From Casuarina equisetifolia (Eukaryota > Streptophyta > Magnoliopsida > Fagales > Casuarinaceae), in contig CM052360.1 in the NCBI GenBank assembly GCA_028551475.1, forward strand, positions 23,630,682 to 23,694,681: a stretch of 64,000 nt of DNA. Direction: 5' to 3'. Position 1 is the first letter of the stretch; each line of letters opens with the position of its first letter. Shown one piece after another: positions 48,011 through 59,830 of this stretch. The position numbers and the translations under genes are program-made. The notes beneath the pieces were generated by a model that was not told where the DNA came from, did not search any database, and saw only the letters and a list, made by a program, of their open reading frames with translations.

Positions 48011-49260
48011 AAAAGAATGACCTTGGAAGAATTAGACTACTATTTGTCTCACTGAATAAGGGCGCCATTTACGATATGGACAAACTTGGCAAATGAACCA
48101 GGCATCAACCTCCAACTTTCAAGACTTGGATTGCGTGCCCGGCTGTTTGTCGCTGTACTCTATCGTTTGTCTCTATTGGCATAGATAGGTGTTGTGTCCT
48201 GATCGCGTGACATCTGCTCGAGGTGGTCTCCATGCGAGAAGTCTTTTCTCCCTTTAATAACGTTCACTTGAATGGTTCATATAAAAGTCATTGTTCCACA
48301 CTGCCTTCTCCCGACAGGAACGGGGGTATCCATTCTTTTATATATCTCTGGAAGAGTTACACTAGTATTTGCCTTACTATACAATGGCATATTTTAGGAT
48401 ATTGACAAATTTGACAACCTCCGACTTTCAAGACTCTTGTCGCCCTGCTCCATCGCCTGTCTCTATTGGCAATATAGGTGTCGTGTCCGGACCGCGTGAC
48501 ATCTGTCCGAAGTGGTCTTTATGAGAAAAGTCTTTTCTTCCTCTACTCCGGCTGGACTGAAGGTTTTTTTCTCATAGCCCAAGAACTACTTTTAGTGTCC
48601 TGAAAAGTCAGTGTCTTGGGAGGTGATTTTCCACGGTGCATTGCAGTTCGTGGACCCAGTTAATTATTTTGATAATTCATTGCAGTTCTTTACTCCCATT
48701 TTCTAATGTTATGTTGAGTTTCATTTTAGGTTAAGATACTTTTTCAAATCATCATTATTCATGTATATTCAAAAAAGAAATGACTCTTATTTTTTACTTG
48801 AAATTAACAAAAATTATAATATTTGTTAATCAAAGGAAGTCAATGTATAATTTTTGTTGTCATAAAAAATCTATTTCTATAAATAAGCAGTAATTGACTA
48901 ATGAGGGTGCTTTTTAAAACTTACTCAAAGTTTAACAAATTTCTTAAAATACTCTTATCATTTTGATTCGGTTAAATTTGAGGGTGCTTTTTATGAAAAT
49001 ACCGGTGGAATCAACTGAAAATTATAGTAAGATATACTTTATTCGTGGACCCAGTGAGCCGGCGATCAGGTTGACTTCTTGGCAGTAGTTGGTACCAACT
49101 CCACAGCACGCCAAGTTTTAAAATTTTATCCGTATTTTGTTTAGTTGACTTGTTGGCGGTTTTCGGGCTCATCATACAGCAAGCCAAGTTTTTAAAATGT
49201 TTTTTCATGTTATGTATCAAAAAACCTTGTTTACTTCCTATCCGACACTCAAGTAGGAAG
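48011..49260. repeat. Locally repeated non-coding segment
   Basis: Segments at 46835-46960, 48005-48110 and 48300-48420 are related (TTGGAAGA or CTGGAAGAGTTA, then AGGATAT...GACAAATTTGACAA). 48105-48250 and 48415-48545 are another related pair (TGTCTCTATTGGCA, then CGTGACATCTG, then AGTCTTTTCT). No gene. Confidence 0.6.
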
Positions 49261-50124
49261 TAATGTCCAAAAGAGGGCGACACGATTTACAGTGCCTGCT
49301 GTTGCATTTTTAACTGATAATGGGAAGCCCACTTTTAATATGAAAATCCAGAGAACTTATCACAAATTCTTAACATCCTACTGCAGCTTAAAAACCCCTT
49401 AAAATGATGCATCCTTGTGAGAAACTCCTCAAAACAGTAAAACAAAATACCTTTTCCCAGTTAAACATTAGATGATTGGAAGATGAGTAGAAACTCAAGA
49501 TGTGTAAGGCTGGTGAGATGCCTACTGCGCAGGCAATGTTGACTTGCAGGCCAACAATGGACTTGATGGTTAAGGATACGATGGGATCAACAAGTATAAC
49601 CACGGTTGGCTGGTTACGATGTGATGCAAGTGCCAACTAACAACGAAGAAGCTACAAAATATAAAGTTAGTCAAGAGCTCAATGTCAATCAAGGTTTCAA
49701 CAGAATTTCGTTATTGTTTTCCTGTAGAAGTTTGTAAATTCTACCTTCTTAAACGAAACAGCTTAAATTTGATCAATTTCTCTCTAATGATTTCCTTTTA
49801 CTATTGAAGTAACTAGAAAAAAAAAACTAAAAATGAAATGATACTTGGTGAAAAACACTTTAACTACAAAGATCTTAGATAATTTAATTCCCTTGAGTTC
49901 ATATATATGTAAAGAGCTTACGATAAGATTTTTTTGAAAACCTTTGCATACAAAGTTAACATAAGTAGTGGTTTCCATGAAACAAACTCATTTACATTAG
50001 TAATAATAAAGTATGCAGGATACTTCATGAGCAATAAAGCACAAAGACAAGAAAAAGTTGCATTGGTAGCTTTAATTCATGTACAAAACTCTGCATGAAT
50101 ATTACCCTTATCTACTTTGACATC
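49261..50124. other. 3' flank of the intact minus receptor
   Basis: 49261-49640 is the third copy of the segment at 23690-24440 and 27341-28150. 49690-50124 is the 3' UTR/flank of the receptor ending at 50125 and the reference for the orphan flanks elsewhere in the window. Confidence 0.6.
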
Positions 50125-52518
50125 TTATTGTTGGTTCAAATGCCTTGCAATCCTTTGTGCATTCATGTGTGTGGCACTTGCTGAGGCAAATGGATTGGGA
50201 GGCATGCTTAGTTTTTGCCCACCTTCTAGCATTTGAATTACAATTTTCATAGAAGGACGATCTATTGGGTTCCATTGGATGCACCAAAGCCCCACAATGG
50301 CAAGTTTATTTGCAATTTCAGCTTCTCCATCGTCTTCAATAAAAACTCGTAGATCTTCTTGTTGTTCCAAGAAATTATAGATCCATTCTGGAAAATAAAC
50401 TTGACTAGTATTTTCAGTAGAGAGGTCAAAATTTTTCCTGCCTCCAACAACTTCAAGCAATAAAATTCCAAAACTATAGATATCTACTTTGTAAGAAACA
50501 CTTCCAAAGTTTCTAGAAAATACCTCTGGTGCAATGTAACCTATGGTTCCCCTTGTTGTGGTCATAGACACTGCACTCTGATCCTTTGAACACAACTTGG
50601 CAAGGCCAAAATCAGAAATTTTTGGATTGAAATTTTCATCTAATAAAATGTTATGAGGTTTGATATCAAAATGAAGGATTTGTTGGCCACACCCATGGTG
50701 GAGATAATCAATCCCTTTTGCTATGCCAATAGCAATATCTTGTAATTTTTGCCAACCAAGGAGATGATTTTTTGTTTTCGATGAAGATGTAAACTTTTCT
50801 AATGAATAATTTGGTAAAAACTCATAGACTAGAGCTTGTCGAAATCCATCAGCACAAAAACCAAGCAAGCGAACCACATTAACATGGTGAATCCTACCCA
50901 TTGTTCCCACTTCATTTATGAATTCTTCTCCATTTTCCATGGATATGTTCAAAATCTTCACTGCAACTTGAATTTCATTTGAAAGCTTTCCCTTAAACAC
51001 TGTTCCATATGCTCCTTCACCCAACTTCTCAAAAAAATGGTTTGTTATTCTTTTGATATCAACATATGAGAATCTTGTGGGTTTGAAGTTTTTATAATCC
51101 TCCAAAAAAATTTTGATTGTGTTTTCAGTTTCCCTTTTTGCTTTATCATGGCTGTAAATACAATAGAGTGCCAAAATCGTAGGGACTAACATAAGTGATC
51201 CGAAGATAATACCTGCATGTTAATTTTTTACTAGTTTAGAACTTTCATCCCCCAATAATGAAAAACTCATATGGTAATGCAAGACTCACCAGTAATCTTT
51301 AGCCTCCACAATTTATCTGTTAAAAATTGACAAAATTAGCTTCTCATTTTACTTAAAAAGAAAAAAATAATTATTTATGTGGAATCACCTTACTAATAGT
51401 AGAGCAATGCGAATTGAAACCTTAAATCCAAGTTCTAGGTGTCTACGAAGTCCAAACATGTTATGCAATGATTTTTACTTAACTAAGGTATGCAATATAA
51501 TCTTTGAAGAAAGCTGTACGTTGATGGGTATTACTTATTTTTCAAACAATTTGCTGAAGTCCTCCGGTGAAGAAACTATATAAAGTCATTTATTCAAAGA
51601 ATGAGATTCTGTTTACTAAAAGAAAGTAAAAGGAGTGATTGGAGTCTGATTCTTCCTTCCTTTGTTTAGATGCGTGAATCACAGGAAAAAGGAATACTCC
51701 TGCGCAGCAAATATTTTATTTTGCCACATAAATGGGTGGAAATGGATGCAGGAAATTGGCCGCTGCGTGGAGGGTTTGTAAACTAGCTTTGCCTGATCAA
51801 TAAATTTTGCTTGAAAACTGAGAAAGACCATACCTTTAGGTTTTGCTCGGGAGAAGCACTCACTTTTCGATCCATTGCTAGCATTCTGCGATCTAATTTC
51901 TTCGCCTTTCACTTGACAGCCTCTGCACCCTTTTGTCACGGACCAATTCAATCGCAGACTTATGTCATTTCTACTCATTACTCCATATGGAATTGATGAA
52001 AGAGCATACATCTTTCTACAAGATGCTATGGGATAGTCGCTGATGTCACTATCCGCAGGAAAAGCACGAACTTGGTGGGTGGGGCTACGAAGACAAGAGA
52101 TATCATAGTAGGTTTTTTCTGATGAGGAACAATTGAATAAGATGTAGTCTTCAAGATCTTGTTCTTCTACGAGTTGGAAAGGAGAGGTAGACAAATTGAG
52201 TCGGCGAAGCTGTCCCTTGAAGCAAGGCTGTGGGTATTCTACTGTAATTTCCTTAGCTTGGTAGTCGATCTGTTTGACAGAGAATTTCATTGAAATGGGC
52301 AGCTCGAGTACCGTGTCGTGGTTATCAGTGCAGGATAGAGTAAACCCAGGCAAGCCACAGTGAAATGGCTGGCTGTTAAGCCGGAAGGGATGTCGAACGG
52401 CAGGGCCATGGCGTCCACACCGTAATTCAGCGAAGCCTTTATCACCCTCTGCAAGGCCTATGACGAAAACCACAAACAAGAAGAAACACGGGATAGCCAT
52501 TTCTGAACTAGTCTGCAA
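50125..52518 (-). CDS. LRK10L-type receptor-like kinase, minus copy (intact, 599 aa)
   Basis: Model: complement(join(50125..51212, 51290..51316, 51834..52518)). Exons sum to 1800 nt (599 aa plus stop); both introns are phase 1 and GT-AG. Signal peptide about 1-25 (start at 52518; a second Met six codons in is possible). The ectodomain has GUB_WAK_bind features (LRCGRHGPAVRHPFRL, CGLPGFTLSC) and a WAK_assoc-like end (LNWSVTKGCRGCQ). The 27-nt micro-exon encodes KLWRLKIT before a membrane segment (about 238-260). Kinase: LGEGAYG (301-307), Lys323 of VAVK, Glu338, HFDIKPHN with Asp420 (non-RD), DFG 438-440, APE 465-467, DRPS near 555-558. It differs clearly from the plus-strand type in ectodomain, in having one micro-exon rather than two, and in its tail. 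It diverges from the receptor at 53274. A plasma-membrane stress or immunity receptor role is inferred from family; the ligand is unknown. Confidence 0.92.
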
Positions 52519-53273
52519 GGTATCTCAGGGTCTTAATTTTCCCACATAAGCAGGATACATATCTTAAAAGTATTTGTCCTATATTTTGTGTATTTATGTG
52601 GACGATAACGCGTGGAACAAATGATTGAGGTGGCTCGCGTGCAGTGTCAAAAACGCCAACTGTCCTTCCTTGAAGTTTCTCTTCATTAAACAAATGATTG
52701 AGGTGGCTCGCGTGCAGTGTCAAAAACGCCAACCGCCCTTCCTTGAAGTTTCTCTTCATTAATTTCCTTCACATGTTCACACCTAACCAAGTTGAAGTAG
52801 AAATTAATTCTTCGATTAGGTAAAAGAATTCTACAAGTTTACCTTGTTGGGTAAAAGATTAAGAAATACTTTAAAACTTTTGGTATTACGATTTTTTGAA
52901 AACTTTATAATCAAAGTTAATTTTATAGAAAATTCTTGATGAACCAAATATTTGTCTTCAGAGTAATCTTTACACTTAAAGTTATTTACAACAAATCAAA
53001 GTGAGGATGAAATTCTTACAAATTTACTTGAATATAGTATTTCAAAGTTTGAATAAATTCACTGACTGGGATTTGAATTCTTGACTAACTCCATGTTATT
53101 TCCTGGAAAGATCAATACCCCTAGACAGTTTTACATACAACTGCAGCTTGGCAGGTTCGAAGAAGGTACGAAAAGTTTCGATCATTTTTCTGTTTCTCAC
53201 TCTCCATGTATATATGCGGAAAGCAAAACCAACAAGCAAAAGAAACCTCCATTCTCTTTCTCTCTCCCTCTCC
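52519..53273. promoter_or_regulatory. Divergent promoter region between the two intact receptors
   Basis: 755 bp separate the two start codons. It contains a 73-bp tandem duplication (ATGATTGAGG at 52621 and 52694), each unit carrying TTCCTTGAAGTTTCTCTTCA. This box is also found once upstream of the receptors at 2541 and 15767. About 52780-53080 is a copy of the recurrent intergenic repeat, and 53090-53150 is a diverged unit of the minisatellite seen at 12.8 kb. TGTATATATG near 53203-53212, about 65 bp before the plus ATG, is a possible TATA box; the plus leader is CT-rich. Shared bidirectional control is inference. Confidence 0.6.
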
Positions 53274-56250
53274 ATGGCAAGACGAGTTCCCTTTTCTGCT
53301 ACAGTCACTGCCGTCTTTGTTCTTGTTCTTCTTCATGAAACTTGCGGTGCCCAACCTACTCCTAACTGTACCTCCTCTTGTGGTGACATCCGTAACATAA
53401 GCTATCCCTTTCGACTGAAAGACGATCCAAAAAGATGCGGAGTCCCAAGGTACACACTTTTGTGTGAGAACAACCACACAGTCGTCCATATTGATGCCCG
53501 AAAATATTACGTACGGCAAATCAATTACCATAGCAACACAATTCGAGTGGCAGACTCAGATATTCCGTATAATATAAGCTATTTCTTCATCCCTCGTTAT
53601 CTTCTAAACAGGGATAATATCAGTTCTCGGTCTCCGTATTCCACGCACGAGCTGTCAAAGAGTGTGGTTTTCTTGATCTGTGAAAATCCGGTGAATTCTC
53701 CATTGTATTACCACCTTCCTGCTTGCTTTCATGATGGAAAGCACTCTTCCAACTCTTCTTTGTCTCACTCCAAGAGGTACAGATATGTTCGTGTTGGGAG
53801 AATGAATCTAAGTGAGATGGAGGACTTTTGCCAAGTAGAGGGAATGTTTCTCACATCTTGGCCAGGAAATGATGGCCCAAATATTTCCTGTTCTGACTTC
53901 CGCAACGAACTGCTCTATGGTTTTGAGCTTTCGTATGGGCATCATTATGAGCCTGAGTGGTGCGCGTTGTGGGGATCTTTTTATCGATGCAGTTGGATTG
54001 TCATAATAGGTAACGAGTAAAGAATGTTAACTATTCATCCCTTTTGCACATTTTTTTGGATGAAATAAAAAAACCATATTTTGTTTCTTTCTAAATTCCG
54101 TATTTTTGACTCTCACCATAGGTTCATGTGTTTTCCAGACAATATTTTCGGTTTATCTTTTTCTTAATATTTTTTATTATGCCTGATTCTGATTATTAGC
54201 CTTATGATGACTTGATTTCTAATCCCAAGTTTGCAAAATCTGATGCTATCTTTTTCTTTTATCACAGCATCTTACCTGGAATTGGCCCTCAAAGGTGAGG
54301 TTTCTTGCTCGACAAATCATACAGATAAAAGTTTACTAGATTGTCTTTTCATTGGTTGGTCTAAAACTTTTAGGCTTTTGGATCTCGAAAACTATAGGGA
54401 GCATGCATCATCGGGGAAGTGTCAAATTTGTTAACAATTTAGCCTTATCAGTTGAATAAAGGTGATGCCCTTTTCAATCCTTTGATGATACAGATGAATA
54501 TTGGATAGAGTTTGGTCTCAAACTTCAAGGGATTTAGCTCAAGTTTAACAAAGTGTCAAATTTCTTAAGAAATTGGCTTCTTCTATCAAGTAAAGTAATT
54601 TCTTCTCGTGCGCACCATTGTTTCAAATGATTACAAACCATTAGTAATCTAGACTTGGCTTAAATTTTACTACTTAATCAAAATCTTGCTTACCAATCTC
54701 AATAGGAAAAAAATTTGTTCTTGCTATAGGTTATTTAAAGCATATTGAGAATGCATAAAATCCAGTAGACCCAATTTGAAGTCCATAACCTTTTAAGGGT
54801 TCTTTTATGCAAAGTTGAAACATTATTTAATTTATGATTACCTACTAATTAAATTCTTTGAAACACTTAAATTTATGATTCCTTACTAATCAAATTCTTC
54901 TTTCTTTCTTCTTCTTCTTCTTCTTCTTCTTCTTCTTCTTCTTTTTTTGGTTGCAGCATCTTCAACCATAATTGGTAAGAAATTGTCTCTTTTATACGAT
55001 GTTCTTTTATTTTGTTAAAAGATGTATTCTATTAGAATATCGGTATCTTTTCCATTATTAATAGAGATCTACAGTAATGCAATACAACAATAAATTTGTC
55101 TTCTTCTAATTGTTTTTGATTCTGCTATGTAGGAATGTACCATGGGTTACTAACCATTTTGGGAACTCCACTAGTGGTAGCATTTTTAATACGCAAATGG
55201 CGTAGGAAGCATTTATCTATGTATAATGGCATTGAAGAATATCTTCAAGCCCACAACAACCTCATGCCAATAAGGTACTCATACTTTGAAATTAAGAAAA
55301 TGACAAAAAGTTTCAAAGAAAAATTAGGTGAAGGAGGCTATGGAACAGTATATAAAGGAACACTACGAAGTGGTCATCTTGTAGCAATAAAGATGTTGGG
55401 CAAGTCCAAAGGTAATGGACAAGATTTTATAAATGAAGTTGCAACAGTAGGAAGGATCCATCATGTTAATGTAGTGCAACTTATTGGTTTTTGTGCCCAA
55501 GGGTCAAAGCGAGCTCTTGTGTATGAATTCATGCCAAATGGGTCTTTAAATAAGCATATTTTTTCACTAGAAGGAAGCATTTTCTTAAGCTACAAAAAAA
55601 TATATGATATTGCTCTAGGAGTTGCTAGTGGGATTGACTATTTACATCGAGGATGTGACATGCAAATTTTACATTTTGATATCAAGCCTCACAACATTCT
55701 TCTTGATGAGAACTTCACACCTAAGGTTTCTGATTTTGGTTTGGCAAAATTATTTCCAGTCAAAAACAACATTGTTTGTTTGACTATGGTAAGAGGAACC
55801 ATAGGATATATGGCACCTGAATTGTTTTACAAAAACATTGGAGGGGTCTCATATAAAGCTGATGTTTATAGCTTTGGAATGTTATTAATGGAAATGGCAA
55901 GTAGAAGAAAAAATGTGAATGCATTTGCTGAGCATTCAAGCCAAATTTACTTCCCAACTTGGATTTTTGACCAATTGCACCAACAAAATAACATAGAAAT
56001 GAAAGAACTTGATGGAGAGGAAAATAAATTAGTTAAGAAGATGGTCATAGTGGCATTATGGTGCATCCAAATGAAGCCTAATGAGCGCCCTTCAATGAGC
56101 AAAGTTGTGGAAATGCTTGAAGGAGAAGTTCAAAGCATACAAATGCCTCCCAAGCCTTCTTTACAATCACTTGAGAGCCCTATAATTGAAGTGGAAGAGA
56201 ATTTGCATCAAACCAGTTCATCATATCAATTGCAAGAACCAAGTAAGTAA
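53274..56250 (+). CDS. LRK10L-type receptor-like kinase, plus copy 4 (intact, 632 aa)
   Basis: Model: join(53274..54009, 54268..54294, 54957..54974, 55133..56250); 1899 nt, 632 aa, all introns phase 1 and GT-AG. Signal peptide about 1-26 ([20 protein letters not shown]). GUB_WAK_bind domain with [13 protein letters not shown] and [13 protein letters not shown]_assoc part with [17 protein letters not shown]. The ectodomain end ([16 protein letters not shown]) is diverged: the CxxC arrangement [11 protein letters not shown] of the 2541 gene is not recognisable. Micro-exons of 27 and 18 nt encode the linker; membrane segment about 258-282. Kinase: LGEGGYG (325-331), Lys347, Glu362, HFDIKPHN with Asp443 (non-RD), DFG 461-463, APE 488-490, ERPS. 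The acceptor of the 18-nt exon is preceded by a long CTT repeat. Head-to-head with the receptor at 52518 and convergent with PTEN copy 4. Confidence 0.92.
54898..54942 (+). repeat. CTT trinucleotide microsatellite in the polypyrimidine tract of intron 2
   Basis: A pure run of about 12 CTT/TTC units lies just before TTTTTTTGGTTGCAG, the acceptor of the 18-nt third exon of the receptor gene. It effectively forms the polypyrimidine tract. The paralogue at 2541 has only TTCCTCTTTTCCATACAG here. Confidence 0.85.
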
Positions 56251-57280
56251 CTCACATTTTGAATGCAAATATAGTTCCTATATAGGTAATTAAATATTTA
56301 GTTTCCTCATTTACGTTTAACAATGAGCTATGTCAATGTTAGAAAACATCTACTTCTATCTTCCTTTATTGTTTTAAATAAAATGTTAGTTGAATTTAGA
56401 GAATATATCTCAAAATTTTAGAAGAATGTTCATGACCCATATATGTTTGGATGAAAACTCTTATGGAGCAACGAAAGTCCATAGACCACCTAATTGTCAA
56501 ACTTTAATATCTTAATTAATGTGTTTATATGCTTGTAAAATATGATTTTATTAGTTCATAAAATTTATTACTTATCTATCATTTAAAATATTATGTGTAC
56601 AATATAATCATTCAATAAACAAATAATCTCATCTTCTATGAATTATGTAACTGACTAGATTTAATGGATTCAACTCATTTAACAAATTAGCTTTAATTTC
56701 TTGTCAAAGAACCAAAATCAATTCAAGTTTCAATTGAGTTTGAATAATTTAAGAAAACTAGTTTATAATTTCATCCAAATGCTTTGATACAGAACCAAAT
56801 GAAGCACACCATAATAAGATCATATTAGTCTATCAACGCCAGCATCTAATAGTTTCTTTCATCGGAACCAAGGAAACAAATTCAATAAATTATCATAATC
56901 TACCATTATTCCCCTGACAAAATAATATTTTATTTAACAATTTACTATACCATACCAATCGTTCCATTACAAAGGAAATGAATGGCTTGAACATGAACAT
57001 CCTACAAGCAATTGATGTTTTTGGAACTAGCAAACCATTTTTATGTACAAGGTATTTGAATTTAAATTAATAATCTAATAAGTCCTCTTTATCTCCAAAT
57101 TTAAAAACAGAAGTATCAGCTGCCATTCTCTTAAATTCACTCTGTATTTTGCATCGTAGTGGCTGATACAACTGCACCAACAACATCACTTCTACACTCA
57201 TTTTCAACATGCATGTTTTTTGAACTAGTGTTCCCAAAGATACATGTTTAGTCTCAAGAGTTACACAAGCATTCTAATCT
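56251..57280. other. 3' flank and spacer of the plus receptor
   Basis: Homologous to 5531-6402. No gene seen. Confidence 0.6.
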
Positions 57281-58710
57281 GAATTTGTCTTTGTCTTAGA
57301 ACTGGAGGAAGTATCAGTGATAGGTCCTCGTGCTCTAGAAGCTGCTTCTACTTCCCTTCCCTTTGAAGAAACTGATTTTCTCTGCCTCGCAATCTGAAAA
57401 AAAATTATCTTTATCTTGAGCTTTTGAGCCTTTGTTTTGGGTTAGTCGGGATGCACCCTCATCAACTAATATAGGAGCAGTGTCAAAGCTTTCATCTATT
57501 GCACTGGCGACATTTCCAATGTCAGGAGTGGTAGGAACAGTGCCATTATGATCTATAAGCACAACCGCAACCTAAAATCCTGGGAAAGGCAATTTCCTCC
57601 ACAGAGAGCACATAACAGAAGAAATGAAAGGTTATTGTACAACTATCACCAAATTTCCAAGAAAGCTAAGACAATGCTAATTAAAACTACATTATCTTGT
57701 AAAGAAAACTATTTTAAATGCAAGGATAGTCTTTTATTCTCTAACTTGTCAAAAGCTGTCAAGATGATTGTGATAGTTTTCCATAGTATTTATGTTTAAC
57801 CAGTTGAAAATCATGGGAAACAAATTTAAACTTTAATTTCAAGTTTCAAAAGCATAGGAAGAGAGTGATTTATTGATGATCAATTTGAGTTATAGAAAAG
57901 CAGAAATTTCATCGATGGTCATGAAAATGGACTATGAAGTCCTCAACCAACTCTGTTAGACCGGGCTCCTGTGGCAAGACAAATACCATAAACCTCTTCT
58001 TGGGCTCCAGCTACGAAAAATAATGGTGGTTGATGAAAGCCCAAGTCTGTAAAAGGTACTCCATAGCCCAAAAGAAAATTGGAATATAATCAAGGCCTAT
58101 TCTTAAGATCTCTAACTAGTTGCTATTGAAAAATCAAACAAACCTACCAAATGATTCTTGTCTCTCAGGTTATTTTGAGTGGAGAAGAGAAAACATAAAT
58201 TAGAAAAGCATCAATGGAAAACTACATGGTGAGTAATAGCAAATTATTAAGCATAACTACAACATAACCATAAGCACTAGAAAAACATAATGATATTTGA
58301 CTTCACACAAGTTTTCAAGCTATATAGCGCTTCAAAGACAAAAGTCAAAAAAAATAAAAAGAAAAAAGGGTACTCCCAAAACCAATAGCTCCAAAAATAG
58401 TTAGTTGAATTCGGGTAAGCATAAAATGATAGCATAAAATCCAGAACTGACAACTTACAATCCAAAATGCCAAGAATTCATAACTTCTCTCTCTAGAAGC
58501 ACAACATAAAACATAAAATGGCAGCCTAACAAATCTCGTTAGTATTTCCAGCATGAAACTAATGTCAAACTCGCCAAATCTTCATACCATATAATCCTAG
58601 ATAAAGAGAGCACACACAAGCCTAGAATCAACTACGGCATCCCACGAGCATAAGTCTGGAATCTAACTTCTGCAAAAGTATCCAACCAATGCATGTCCGA
58701 TTATTGTGGG
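57281..58710 (-). pseudogene. PTEN2-like phosphatase, copy 4 (3' part only)
   Basis: Tail exon near 57600-57290 (HNGTVPTTP; a frame disturbance at the lysine-rich end), the WLN...FDK exon near 57810-57738, and the C2 exon near 58015-57900, where the codon expected to be Gly is TGA (57911-57909), the same position as the TGA in copy 1. 58250-58700 matches intron sequence of copy 1 (about 7450-8330). No phosphatase-domain exon is present; homology stops near 58710. Confidence 0.8.
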
Positions 58711-59419
58711 CCCATAACCCACAAGTCCCAAGATCAAAACCTAGCACCGATACTACTGTTGCATTTTATTATTGGGCGTCCCACTATTCCTTAAAAACCG
58801 GCTTATAAGGATGTGAAGTGCCCATACTTATAACCTCATCTTTTTTGCTTTTTGCATCCGATGTAGAGCATTCCAACACATTCCTTCCTCCTCAATGACT
58901 AGAAGTAGTGGATAAATAAGGATCCTTCCCTCCTTAACGTTTGGTTTGATGTACTCCGACTTTAAGACCAATTTATGCATTGGTTTTGTAATAACCACAA
59001 ATCTAAGAGACCTTTTCTAACTCCTATTCTTTCCTTTGGTGGACATTCTCATATTCCTCATTTAGCACCATTTTCTGTCTCACCCACCCCGGATTATACC
59101 CTTAACCGTGGGATCAACAATAAGATTCGACTGTTTATCTTCTTAATTGAAATTTGCCAACGGCATCACGATTAGCTTTGATTTTCACTCTCACTTTTCA
59201 GTTCAAGCAATTAGGAACTACAAGTTAATTCCAACAAACAACAAATGCAATAATCCAGGATTACACTTCCAAAGACTAATCCAACAGCGCACACCCAACA
59301 ATAATCCATCAGCAAACTCCAATAGTAATCCAACAAAATTTTAAGTAAAGCACAACATAGTAACTGCTACCTTATGATCAGAGTTGGTGGACTGCTGTCA
59401 AACTAGGCTGCTGTTGTCA
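58711..59419. repeat. Block W, second copy, left part
   Basis: 58905-59255 matches 29521-29880. The remainder is A+T-rich with several AATCCAACA-like words near 59270-59340. No gene. Confidence 0.55.
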
Positions 59420-59830
59420 CGTTGGCAGAGAAACTCGGTGGCATCGCGCCTGTTAAAATTGGGAAGGTGTTCGCTGGGAGGAAAGAAAGTTTTATAATCA
59501 GGGGGTGGTGATTCTGGGTGATGTTGCGGGAGAGTCTAGATTGTTTTGGGTTTATAAACAGAAGGTGGAGGCGGAGCCGATTATCTATCCTGGAGGGTTG
59601 CTGGGGGTAGGTGGTGTGGGTTATGACTGGAAGGGATTGAGGCGGCGAGGGGTGGGGTTCCGTCGAGAGATGGGAAGCCGGTGAGGGGGGACTTGCCCGG
59701 GGGGTTTCTCAGCGGAGGGAGTTGTGCCGTGGGAAGGGAGGTGGAGGGTGGAAACTGATGAGGTGGTAGAATCTGTGGGCGGTGGGAAGAGGTGGCGGCG
59801 CAGTGGAGCTCCCCCGAACATTTTCACTTC
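59420..59830. repeat. GC-rich island, copy 2
   Basis: Matches 31451-31910 (GGCAGAGAAACTCGGTGGC, GGAGTTGTGCCGTGGGAAGG). Frames are not conserved between copies because of indels. Confidence 0.6.

Noticed and set aside
53148-53273. Upstream in-frame extension of the receptor at 53274
   Set aside because: It begins at a TTG and would put 42 non-hydrophobic residues before the signal peptide.
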